Below, one piece after another: positions 1-8,748 of a DNA stretch of 64,000 nucleotides. Below the pieces are notes generated by a model that was not told the origin of the DNA, did not search any database, and was given only the letters and a program-made list of their open reading frames with translations. The position numbers and the translations under genes were made by a program. The stretch covers positions 13,303,932 to 13,367,931 of the forward strand of contig CM033732.1 of the NCBI GenBank assembly GCA_019671005.1, written 5' to 3'. The first letter of the stretch is position 1. The number at the start of each line of letters is the position of its first letter. Source of the stretch: Hibiscus mutabilis (Eukaryota; Streptophyta; Magnoliopsida; Malvales; Malvaceae).

Positions 1-482
1 CGGATCTGAAGCAGGCCATTAACCCAATCGTCACTCATTCCCGCAAAGGTTTTGAGCTTCGCAGTGTAATTCTGATTCCTCGGAGGCTTCGCGTAGATCC
101 AATCTTCCTGAATGTTCTTCTGGTTAAGTAAAGCAGTGTATTCTTCTACTGTAGGCATCATGTCCTGCCCATTGAAAGTGAAGCAACAAAAGGCCGGATT
201 CCAGAACTGGACCATAGCTCGGAGCAGGGGGTGGTTAACCTGAACATATAACAGCTGTGCAATGTCGCCATAACTATCGCAGAACAAGTCTTGTAGTCTT
301 CGGTCCCATCTTTCCCAAATGCTTTGAAGATCCCATAAGTTGTTCTGTTGGAGACTCACATAGGTGTACCCTGCTATTACGCGTTCGTTCGGCGAACTGT
401 CCCCTTGGGTTTTCTGGTTGACCTCTAACCAATGTCTGACTGACAAATTAATCTCTTCTTTCCTAAGACACCTTTTTTCCAT
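1..482 (-). CDS. DUF7745-type protein, N-terminal part (runs off left edge)
   Basis: An open frame of 160 codons reads on the minus strand from an ATG at 482 to the window edge without a stop. It begins MEKRCLRKEEINLSVRHWLE and contains WDRRLQDLFCDSYGDIAQLL, then FWNPAFCCFTF and MPTVEEYTALL. I recognise these as the start and core of the DUF7745 family common in cotton gene sets. That is from memory; the function is unknown. The frame stays open upstream of the ATG for about 38 codons, but family members start near this Met (MENRF-like). It lies about 660 bases downstream, in the minus sense, of a tRNA-Arg primer site and an LTR. That is where Ogre/Tat elements carry their extra ORF1 ahead of gag, so I infer a retrotransposon ORF rather than a host gene. 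The C-terminal part lies outside the window. Confidence 0.75.
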   Translation of the reverse strand, partial: MEKRCLRKEEINLSVRHWLEVNQKTQGDSSPNERVIAGYTYVSLQQNNLWDLQSIWERWDRRLQDLFCDSYGDIAQLLYVQVNHPLLRAMVQFWNPAFCCFTFNGQDMMPTVEEYTALLNQKNIQEDWIYAKPPRNQNYTAKLKTFAGMSDDWVNGLLQI

Positions 483-1142
483 GGTGAAAGACTTTCTGAT
501 CGGGCAAACCACTTGATCCAGTACCTTTATGTGATGCAAATGTATGATGTATGAAAAAACAAAAGCGAAAAGAAAACAAGTCAGTACCAGATAAAATTAA
601 TAAATATATAAATAAAAGGACAAAATTAAATAGAATAAACACACAAAACAAACCTATTTATCCCGTCTAAAACCTAAGGTTATCCGCATGGCTCTAAATG
701 GGTAGGTTTCTATGTATTCTCTACATGCAGTCTTGGTTTTAGGAGGTACCCGAATTGTCCTTGCTGTCCTCTACTAAGAGTAGCAAGGCCCCTGATCATC
801 ACCCATTATAGGCTCCTTTCAACCGGGTTCAATTCAGGGGGACTCATTCGCTTATGCCCGTACGAAGGAACGATATCCTTACGAAAGCATAAGGTACTCG
901 AGCCCCGAAGATACTTGCTAGGCCCATACGGGAGAACGATATCTCCACGAAAGCATTAGCATTTTCCCCCCACTTAAAAAAATGGGTTTATATGCCATAT
1001 TTTAAATGCGTTAAAATAAACGCACAATTATAACCGAATGTTAATTTAATAGTCACTTTAACCCGGAATTTCTAATATTAATAAAGCGGCAATTATTTTA
1101 AAAAGCTTGACTCTCTTCTTGTTTTTGAAAAACAAAAAATTG
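483..1142 (-). other. Leader of the left-edge Ogre-like element
   Basis: This is the stretch between the primer site and the DUF7745 start codon. It holds no convincing ORF. A 62-codon frame at 463-651 is hydrophobic low-complexity sequence and was not accepted. The main structure is a direct repeat, listed separately. Confidence 0.5.
857..956. repeat. Two 34-bp direct repeats in the leader
   Basis: Copies at 857-890 and 923-956 start 66 bp apart. Both share the pattern CCCRTACG, GAACGATATC, CCACGAAAGCAT or a close variant. Each contains the short palindrome GATATC. No coding sense is seen. They could be a structured leader RNA element or a simple duplication. Confidence 0.6.
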
Positions 1143-1160
1143 TCCCCAGCGAAGTCGCCA
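1143..1160 (-). promoter_or_regulatory. Primer-binding site, tRNA-Arg type
   Basis: The plus strand reads TCCCCAGCGAAGTCGCCA, the 3' end of plant tRNA-Arg (CCCCAGCGGAGTCGCCA) with one mismatch. The minus strand is therefore complementary to that tRNA. It is separated by 2 bp from an LTR terminus (TGTAG on the plus strand at 1163). tRNA-Arg priming is the known habit of Ogre/Tat elements, which fits the neighbouring ORF. Confidence 0.75.
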
Positions 1161-1162
1161 TA

Positions 1163-3560
1163 TGTAGCGATGTTTTCTTTAAGCTAAAAAACGAGTTTTC
1201 GAAGTGTTTGTAATTTTTCGGATATAAAACGTTTATTTCGTGGGGTTTAAGAAAAAACTGCATTTTGTTAAAAATTGGAGTCGCCACCGGCCACTTAGGT
1301 AGGCCGACACCATAAAAAAACCAGAGATTTGAAAACTATTGGGTTCGGGAGTCGGTTACGGATGGGGAAGGATTAGCACCCTCACACCGCCCAAAATTGG
1401 TACTTTAATAATTACCGCTTTATTAATATTAGAATTTCCGGATTAAAGTGATGATTAGTTTAAAATTCGGTTATAATTGCGAATAAATTTTAAAGGCCCC
1501 GTTATCCGAGAGTAAATGCCCAACCACTATCACTACGCCTGATACTGGCCCCGTTTACGCTCGGATAAAAGGGCACCGCATTGACATTATGTATTCCATT
1601 ATGCAAACTTAGTGAGCAAAATATAAAACATGGCAAATAATTTAAATACAATAAAAATAAATATTAACATAATAAAATACTAATCTAACATAAATAAAAT
1701 ATTAATCTAAAACATATATACATAAATATTAATCTAACTCATAAATAAAAAACATATCTAGCATAAATAAAATATTAATATAAAACACAAATTTAAAACA
1801 TATTAAATACTAATCTAAAACATAAACATGCAAACTAAAAATAAGAATATAATTTTAAAATAATTAATACTTCATTAAATTATAAAAATTACAACACAAA
1901 TAAAAGGGGAAGAAAATATACTAACACGTAACCTAAAAGCAAAGAGAACAGACAATACATGCTAAAATACAAAACATGTTGTGTACGAACTAACTAAAAT
2001 GTCAATCTAATATGTGTGATACGAATGACCGAACAAATGCATAAAAATACATAATCACCATAAACTTAATACATATATACATATAAACATGGAAATACAA
2101 AGCATGTACGGGAGACATATGAAAAGGCAAAAATCTACATCAACATATACGATCATAATAAACGAACATGAATATTTAAATATGGAACATGATTGAAATG
2201 AAAAGAAATAAATATAAGAAACAGAAATTAAAAGGGAGTAATATGCGATTTAGGGACGAAATTACAAAACCAAGAAAGCTTAGGAGGACTAAACATGTGA
2301 TTTAACCAAGGGGCAAGCCCAAAGTGCAAACATTCAAAACGTGGAAGGACTAGGGAAGTAATTTCACCATTTAAAAGTCTAATTTCACGAAATTAGAGAC
2401 TGAATTGAGACTTTTCGAAAATACAGAGGGACCGATAGTGTACTTTACCCGCATGGTAAACCCAAAACGAAAAGAACGTAAACGTGGAGGGACCTTCCAT
2501 GCCATTAAACCCTTTTGAAAATTATTACACATTTAATTCGGCTTCTTTCTTACTCCTTTAGTCATTTCCCAATTTCATTTTAAAGAAACAACTTTCCCCT
2601 GTTTATTTTCCCCCAAAAAACCGAGAAACCTCCCTAAGTTTTCATCTAAACCATATGAGTTCATGAGTCCATCGCGAACTCAACCATCGCTTCCAGAACT
2701 CGGCGACATTTCGGTCGTACCGGCCAACTTGGACAGCCACCAGCTGACGCTCGCCAACGCCGGTGGGCCTCAAACCCCGTCCTAAAGCGATCTCCTTTTC
2801 AAACCAAACCTAAAATCCGATTTTTAAAGTTAAAAGAAACCCCTATCTTAAATCTAGAAAAAAACTATTTTTCTTTTGTATAAACCAAAACCAAAACTTC
2901 CCCTTTGATCGGCTCACTACATGGAGTTTATTGCCGGCCAGGGGAGTTTCGCCGGCGACTAGGGTAAATGTCTCTCTTTTTCTTTTGATATTATTCTTTT
3001 TTAATCAACATGCAAAGAGGAAGAAAGAAAAATACCTTTCTGTGAAACTCTTTTTTTTTATTTCCGATTCAGATCCCCCTTTTTTCCTTTTGTTATACAA
3101 GATTTTCTGATACATATATCCTTTTACATAAAATAAAAATAAAATCAACTGCTTCCTGGTTGCTTGCTGTAAAATTTTTTCCCCATGCTTTCCTGTCCTT
3201 TTTTCAGGTTACCACAACGGTGGTTGTACGGTGGCAGAGCTAAGGACGGTCACCGTTGATCTGGACACGTGGCGGCCATCAGTGAGGGCGCGTGGAAGGC
3301 GAAGAGTTACGGCCTTCGTGCCACGCGCACGTGGGAAGGTGATTAGCCCGCGCGTGGGTTTACATGATAGATGAAAGGTCCTCTTCCTTTTGATCTGGGT
3401 CGTTGGATCAAGCCTTGATCCAACGGCTTATATTGCGTAGCTACACGAAAAAAAAGATGATATTAGGTCACCTGGGTTCTAGGATTTTAATTAGGTTTGG
3501 GTTTAGGTTAACAGATTATGCTTATGTAAATATTAATACATTTTTGGGTTTTATGTAATT
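1163..3560 (-). mobile_element. 5' LTR of an Ogre/Tat-like Ty3/gypsy element
   Basis: The LTR terminus TGTAGCGATG (plus strand) sits at 1163, next to the primer site. Near the inner end is a block, GGAGTCGCCACCGGCC...GGGTTCGGGAGTCGG...GGAAGGATTAGCACCC (about 1276-1385). The same block is seen, diverged, in the solo LTR at 25546-27272. The middle (1600-2350) is AT-rich; 2640-3420 is GC-richer with no accepted ORF. The outer (right) end is not resolved. The expected terminus ...GTGTCTACA is not found before 4350, so the LTR is truncated or interrupted somewhere between about 3450 and 4000. The right coordinate is approximate. Confidence 0.6.
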
Positions 3561-4004
3561 TACAACTGGACGGTTAGCATTTGGGTTTTATTTTATTTAG
3601 CTTATGTCTTAATATAGCCCGGTAATACTAATATTAATAATATTCATAATAATAATTATAACAATAATATCGTATATGTATACACACAAGCACACACATG
3701 CATCACTACATACGGGTACACATACAAAATATCATCCATAACACACGTAATTAAAATAACATACCAACTGGTATATAATGGCTTAATCACACATACTTAG
3801 TATGAAAATGCACGTACTGACATATATACTAACAATACATATATAGCACACATACACTACATATCGTATTATACATGCATTTACACATATCACACATACA
3901 TTACATGCATATTAATAACAAACATGTTCGTATGTAAACATACAATAGCAACACTAATTAACTATTATATAAGTATATTAAAATATTAACAAAAACAGAT
4001 AAAA
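3561..4004. other. AT-rich low-complexity stretch
   Basis: Mostly TA, ACA and CACACA microsatellite-like sequence, with many ACATAC and TATAC words. No gene or terminal repeat was recognised. It spans the unresolved boundary between the Ogre-like LTR and the family C LTR. Confidence 0.5.
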
Positions 4005-4350
4005 ATGAGTGATTACAGATATGATATAAACTGCAATTGGGACTCGTTTGGCTTGTTAAGGGAAGTTTTACCAGCTTGTGAGGATCTACATTTCAAGGTA
4101 AGCTTTGTATGGTTTGGAGGAGGAATGAGTTGTTGGGGGTTTGGAAGTGTTGAACGGGATTGGAGTTTGGGAGCTCTAATATTTAGTTTAGACTATGTTT
4201 TGGCCTCTTTTACCCTCCAGGAACGTTGTAATTCGATTTGTAATCTCCCCATGTAGTGAAAAAAGTTGGGAGCTCATCTAAGGCTCAAGAAGGGAAGAAA
4301 GCTTGAAGCTTTAGAGGGAGGCTTTGTGTTATCAGCTAAGCTAAGGTTAG
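4005..4350 (+). repeat. Family C LTR, first (left) fragment
   Basis: This segment is continuous with 10244-11196 once element B and one copy of its 5-bp target duplication GTTAG (4346-4350) are removed. It therefore belongs to the same pre-insertion DNA. An 83-codon ORF (4005-4256) shows no family resemblance and is probably chance. The start of this LTR was not found. Assignment rests on continuity rather than on strong similarity. Confidence 0.45.
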
Positions 4351-5837
4351 TGATAAGTGTTCAAAAGTACTATTTTTAATACCCTTTTTACTCATATTAT
4401 TGTTGGACTTAAGCTCATAATAGTTGCATAATTAGTCATCCATGCATTAATTCATGTTTCTTTCCACCGTTGAGCTTAATTACATAACTTGGTGATTTTT
4501 GTGGAAAAAGATGCTGCTTTGGTGTGTTTTTGTGTGTGTATGTGCAGGATCACTTGCCAAAGCAATGCCGAGCTAGTTGCCAGGGCAATGCATGAAGGAG
4601 ACGCCGAGCCAGTTGCCATGGCATTTGTCGACAAAGACAAAATGCAATAGGGATGTCGAAATTAATGACTTTACAAGCCCAAGATGACATGGAGCAAGGC
4701 CCAAGCCCAAAGGAATTTGATTGCCATGCAGAGATTAAAGAAGAATTAAATTCCAAGAAGATAGGAGAAGTTCTAATAGGAATAAAATTATAATAAATAA
4801 TTATATTCTTTAAAGATAATTTAATTCCAACTCAAACTCCTCCTCAAAGAAGGACTTTGGCCTAGCCCTATAAATAGCAAGGAGATTTCGACAATCCAGA
4901 GAGAAAGCAAGAGGGAAATTTCGACAAGATAGCAAGGAGGGGAAATTTCGACTTCTTCTTCTTCTTTGCTTCCATTAGATTCATGGTTTGGGGATTATTC
5001 TTTGTATATCTTTTGAACCCAACCATGAACTAACTTGATTGGTTGGGGTTATTGTGTTTTGTTGTTGTTAGAAACTATTGGTTTTTGTTTAGGTAATAAG
5101 AGTTTGCACTTTTCTATTCAAGGTTTACTCATTCTTGGCTTTTATTCTTGTTTGCGAGTGAATTGGGAGAGGATCTCGCAACTTCATCTATTTATCTAAT
5201 ATCGGGAGAGTTAGATTCAAGAAATGAATGAGTATGGTCTTTATTCAATCTATTGATGGTGAAGATTAATCCGGCTTAAGAATAAGTTAAGGATTTCAAC
5301 GGCTAAGAGGAGCGCAAGATTGGTTGTTGTTCACCCTTGATTCACGCAGGGATGTATTATCAAGGCATGCACAAGTAGCTAGAGTTTCGACTTAGGGATA
5401 AGAAGAAACCATTGAAGAACGCTCTGCCGAACCTTGAAGTTGCTGCCCAGACGCCCAAGTAGTTGCCCAAGTAGTTGCCCAGGCAACCATCGATTAGTTG
5501 CCAAGGCAACCCCGTTGTGCAAGTTGCCACGGCAACAGAGTTGCCCGTGCACTCTTTTACCAAGACGATCCAATCGGCTATCACACCTCAACTCACGGTA
5601 ACCTGGCCTATCTCTCTCTCATTCGATCTCATCTTTTGTTTTACTTTATTGCTTTCTAGTTTAGTTATTAGTTAAACTCCTATAATCCTTTAATTGTGTT
5701 TTTACTTTTCACAGTGCAGTAACTTAAGCAAAGTGGCCCAAACCAATCCCTGTGGAGACGATACTCGATACTCATATCACTTTATTACTTGCGATGTGTA
5801 TACTTGCACAATTGCGTAGCACTTATCACACGCAACA
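4351..5837 (+). repeat. 5' LTR of element B
   Basis: Starts TGATAAGTGTTCAAAAGTAC and ends ACACGCAACA, followed by the primer site after six bases. It includes the TATAAATAG box near 4869-4877, a plausible TATA element just upstream of the repeated GATTTCGAC / GAAATTTCGAC words. Near 5470-5540 are three 14-bp palindromes GTTGCCNNGGCAAC. Confidence 0.9.
5474..5536. repeat. Three GTTGCCNNGGCAAC palindromes
   Basis: Perfect 14-bp inverted repeats lie at 5474-5487, 5497-5510 and 5523-5536, with different central dinucleotides (CA, AA, AC). Further partial copies (GTTGCCC, TTGCCATGGCAT) occur nearby at 4558-4625 and 5540-5548. They recur in the same place in the other LTRs of the family. See the finding on this motif. 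Confidence 0.85.
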
Positions 5838-5843
5838 AGTTTT

Positions 5844-5860
5844 TGGCGCCGTTGCCGGGG
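5844..5860 (+). promoter_or_regulatory. Primer-binding site, tRNA-Asp type
   Basis: TGGCGCCGTTGCCGGGG is exactly complementary to the 3' end of plant tRNA-Asp(GUC), which ends CCCCGGCAACGGCGCCA. It lies six bases after the LTR end. tRNA-Asp priming is characteristic of the Athila group. Confidence 0.9.
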
Positions 5861-5952
5861 ATTGGCAATTGGTGTTAGTTGTTTTTGTTATTGCATTTTT
5901 TTCTCTTAGTTTTACTAACTTTTCTTTTTGTTTGTTTTAAAAAAAAAACTAG

Positions 5953-6216
5953 GTGCGTTACAAGTTAAGGGACATCAACATGTCGGGAAATAAAAGCCGA
6001 TCTATTCGAGAGATGATGTTGGAAGATATGAATCAATCCAATCAAGAGTCTCTTGCACCCTTTGATGATTACCTATACCAACCGAGAAAAGCCCAAAGAA
6101 CTTATACCGTGGAAAAATCTTGTGCTATGTGTGGAGAACATCATGTGTTTGAAAATTGCCCTCACATTTTCGGTGCATATAACTACATGGAGGACCATAG
6201 AGGGAACCATCAGTAA
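5953..6216 (+). pseudogene. gag fragment of element B (nucleocapsid-like)
   Basis: An 87-codon frame; a second Met at 5980 starts MSGNKSRSIREMMLED. It contains CAMCGEHHVFENCP, a CX2CX3HX4C zinc knuckle. The unusual X3 spacing is shared with element D (CELCGDNHNSSEC) and with Athila gag proteins. The frame ends at 6216 right after the knuckle, so most of a normal gag (about 500 or more residues) is missing. It is a remnant at best, possibly a short RNA-binding protein. Confidence 0.6.
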
Positions 6217-6284
6217 AATTCTTCATGGTATGATCAAAAAGCTCAAATTTTTTTTACCATAACAATTTTGCCGAAGCAACAGAT

Positions 6285-6770
6285 ATGCCATGGCAATGTA
6301 GTCCTTTTCAAGAGCATTCCAATTCCTTGGAGGAAACGTTACTAGCTTCCTTGGCTAGACTTGACGGATCAATTGAAGAGATTCGAGAACTATCAAAATC
6401 TATGGATACGAGGATAGCTCAGTGGGATGCAACCTTAGGGGATTCAGAAGATCAATTGGGGAGATCCACATATGTCATGGATAACATGCACCAAAAATTC
6501 ATTCCTAGGGATGCTGACGTCCCAAGGCGAGAGGATAAGGAGCAATACAAAGAAATATCTTCGATGTGTGAGGAACAACTAGAACCTCAAATTCAAGAGG
6601 ATGCCAATGAGAGAGACTGCCCAATACATGATGAGCCTGAACAACAAATTGCCTCGGCAATGATTGAGGAGCCTGAAAGAGCAATGCCGCGACAACACTC
6701 AGTGAAGCTGAGAACAACAATACTACAACAAATTTTGAGGAACCTGATGCCCAGAAGGTTACAACGTTGA
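6285..6770 (+). pseudogene. Gag-like helical fragment, element B
   Basis: A 161-codon frame, rich in Glu, Gln and Arg. Its first half (LEETLLASLARLDGSIEEI onward) has a heptad-like helical pattern. It resembles in style the coiled part that follows the knuckle in Athila gag, but I see no firm match to element D. The second half carries the TTGCC-type motif in other frames (PRQ, ASA). Function not assigned. Confidence 0.4.
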
Positions 6771-7166
6771 TGCTGAAACAGGAATCTGTAGATTGCTCTC
6801 ATCTACAATTGCCACGACAATTACACGACCACATGCAAGATCAACGAGATGATAATACTTTGCCAATGGAATATGAGCAGGTAATAGTTGAACCTTTTGA
6901 ATTCTTTAAAAACTCATATTGTCCATTGCGGGTATGTCTTGAGGAACCGAGGTTGGTAGATTTGAAGCCATCAAATCTCTACGATGGAGATGTTTGAGAG
7001 GCCAAAAGAAAAAGGTGTTTGGATTCATAAAGCTCCTCGTAAAATTGATTCTTCCCTTGACTTAAAGCAAAATTTGACAATCGATTGCCACGGCAATTGG
7101 CTTGAGCAAAGAATTGCCACGACAACAAAGGCTACATCCAACCATGATAGAAGTCTACAAGAATGA
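6767..7166 (+). other. Unrecognised short overlapping frames, element B
   Basis: Two short frames (6767-6997 and 6984-7166) overlap each other and the preceding one. One includes EPFEFFKNSYCPLRVCLEEP. No family was recognised. They may be decayed parts of the same long ORF, shifted by small indels. TTGCCACGGCAATT and ATTGCCACGACAAC copies fall here. Confidence 0.3.
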
Positions 7167-7818
7167 GGTAATTGAATGGTTGAGAATGGATATAACTTTT
7201 CCTATTAATATATTTGTGCCTTCAGGAATAGTAGCAAGGTGGAGAGTATACATGGACTACAAGCGAACAAAGAAGAAAGACACCTCCACCATGGTAACGC
7301 AAAAGGGAGTAGTGGCAAGCACATTGGCCAAACTCTTTTTGGGCAATATTATCACCCGATGGAGGGTGCGGATGGACTATAAGAAGTATCGAAAACGGCA
7401 ACCTTCAACACCGCAGCAACTCCTGATACGCACGCCTCGGCAACCATGGACGCGCACGCCTCGGCACCCATGGATGTGCATGCCTCGGCATATTTATTTT
7501 TATTTTTATTTTTTGAACTATTTTGTTCTATTATTTTTGGTTATTTTTTCTCTTTATTTTTTAGGATATATTTTATTTTTCTTCATTATCTTTAGTTTCC
7601 AGGTTTTCTTTTCCACAACAAGACTCACAACCACCATGCTAAGGAAATTCACTGCCGACTACTTGCCACAAAGAACCACAATGGAAATCAGCGATGCCCG
7701 TGCAACAACAATGGCTTCGGCAACTACTGATGCCCATGCAAGTGAACCTGTATCGGCAAACATGGATCAAATCAAAGCAATATTATTCACGTGGCACCAG
7801 CATTCAACCACCGACTAA
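7102..7818 (+). pseudogene. Chimeric frame with two reverse-transcriptase scraps
   Basis: A 238-codon frame. NEVIEWLRMDITFPINIFVP followed by ARWRVYMDYK corresponds to EIIKWLDAGIIYPISDS... and TGWRVCMDY in element D's polyprotein, the linker before reverse transcriptase. A second, tandem TRWRVRMDYKK follows about 45 residues later. Everything downstream in pol (catalytic YxDD, RNase H, integrase) is absent. The frame continues into PRQPW-type repeats and a low-complexity YFYFYF tract. It is a deletion product, not a working enzyme. Confidence 0.6.
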
Positions 7819-7925
7819 AAAATGAATCAAGCAAACGACACGAAAGAAACTTATCACTCGAGGTGACGACCTCTTCGACTAACTCATTTCATTTAGTTTC
7901 TTTTAAATTTTGTTTCACTCTTACA

Positions 7926-7963
7926 TGCATTGAGGACAATGCTTCTCTCGAGTTTGGGGGGTG
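7926..7963 (+). promoter_or_regulatory. Internal polypurine module of element B
   Basis: TGCATTGAGGACAATGC is followed by CTCGAGTTTGGGGGGTG. It is nearly the same module as the terminal one at 8708-8748 (CATTGCTTGAGGACAAGCAA... GAGTTTGGGGGCA). A corresponding copy is in element D at about 13456-13495. It may act as a second plus-strand primer. Confidence 0.55.
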
Positions 7964-8278
7964 TTGGTTTCTAGTTAGTTTCATGTTTAGTTGCATTCAT
8001 CTTTAGCAATCACATATAGGTTGCATGTGTTACTTGCCATGCCTTTAATTGGATTTAATTGCTTAAGACTTGTTGAATATCCAATGATGAATTTTTGCCA
8101 CTGCACTTAATTGAAATAACCTTTAATTTTAGGATTGCATGAAAAGAACTTAGAATTTTACTATGATGCTGAATTTTTTTTACACAGTTGTGGCTTGTTG
8201 ATTGAAAGAAACTTAGTGAACTTAGGTTGCTTAAAATTTGGGTAAATTTAAAATTGAAAATTAAAAGTTAATTTCTTG

Positions 8279-8460
8279 CTAGAGGTGCCCAAAAACTGGC
8301 TCTAGTAGTAAATGCACTTTCTTGCTAGAGGTGCCCGAAACTGGCTCTAGCGGTTAATGCACATTAAAGAATCGCTAGAGGTGCCCGAAATTGGCTTTAG
8401 TCGACTAAAATAAAATGAGAAATTGCTTACTTTACTAGAGGTGCCCGAAATTGGCTCTAG
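8279..8460 (+). repeat. Four-copy hairpin array, element B
   Basis: Units of 26-27 bp at 8279-8305, 8325-8350, 8375-8400 and 8435-8460. Each starts CTAGAGGTGCC and ends GGCTCTAG (one GGCTTTAG), so each can fold as a stem with a small bulge and a loop of about 6-8 bases. Sequences between units are unrelated. The same four-copy array occurs in element D at 12963-13147. Confidence 0.85.
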
Positions 8461-8737
8461 TGAAAATTAAAATAAATGCCTCAGTAATTAATTGATAAAA
8501 GCCTATTATTCACATAGAATCTTGAAAATCAACTTGTTCACAACTACGCACACACATTGTCACGAGCACTATAGTTTGGTTCAGGGTAATTTTTGTGCTA
8601 TCCGAAAAATTAAAAGGTGATCATACTTTGTGACACGGTTCCGAGGTTTGAATTCAAGTTTGAAGCATGTCTTTGATGATTAAAGTCTTGGCAGGTAATT
8701 GTTAGTTTGCATTGCTTGAGGACAAGCAATAGTTCGA

Positions 8738-8748
8738 GTTTGGGGGCA
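8738..8748 (+). promoter_or_regulatory. Terminal polypurine tract, element B
   Basis: GTTTGGGGGCA directly abuts the 3' LTR (TGATAAGTG at 8749). This is the expected position and composition for a plus-strand primer in the Athila group. Confidence 0.75.

Noticed and set aside
4005..4256. An 83-codon ORF with an apparent splice donor (AAGGTAAGC)
   Set aside because: No family resemblance, and the surrounding sequence is LTR-like. A lone GTAAG is weak evidence.
4550..4756. A 68-codon ORF beginning MEFNSSLISAWQSNSF recurs at 8948-9154, 12274-12480 and 22427-22669
   Set aside because: It is antisense to the LTRs of elements B and D and recurs only because the LTRs are near-identical. The TTGCC palindromes give its PWQLA repeats. 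No evidence of translation.
5844..5860. Possible tRNA gene at the tRNA-like sequences (also 1143, 21329, 37456, 50877)
   Set aside because: Each is only 12-18 bp complementary to a tRNA 3' end, next to an LTR: primer-binding sites, not tRNA genes.
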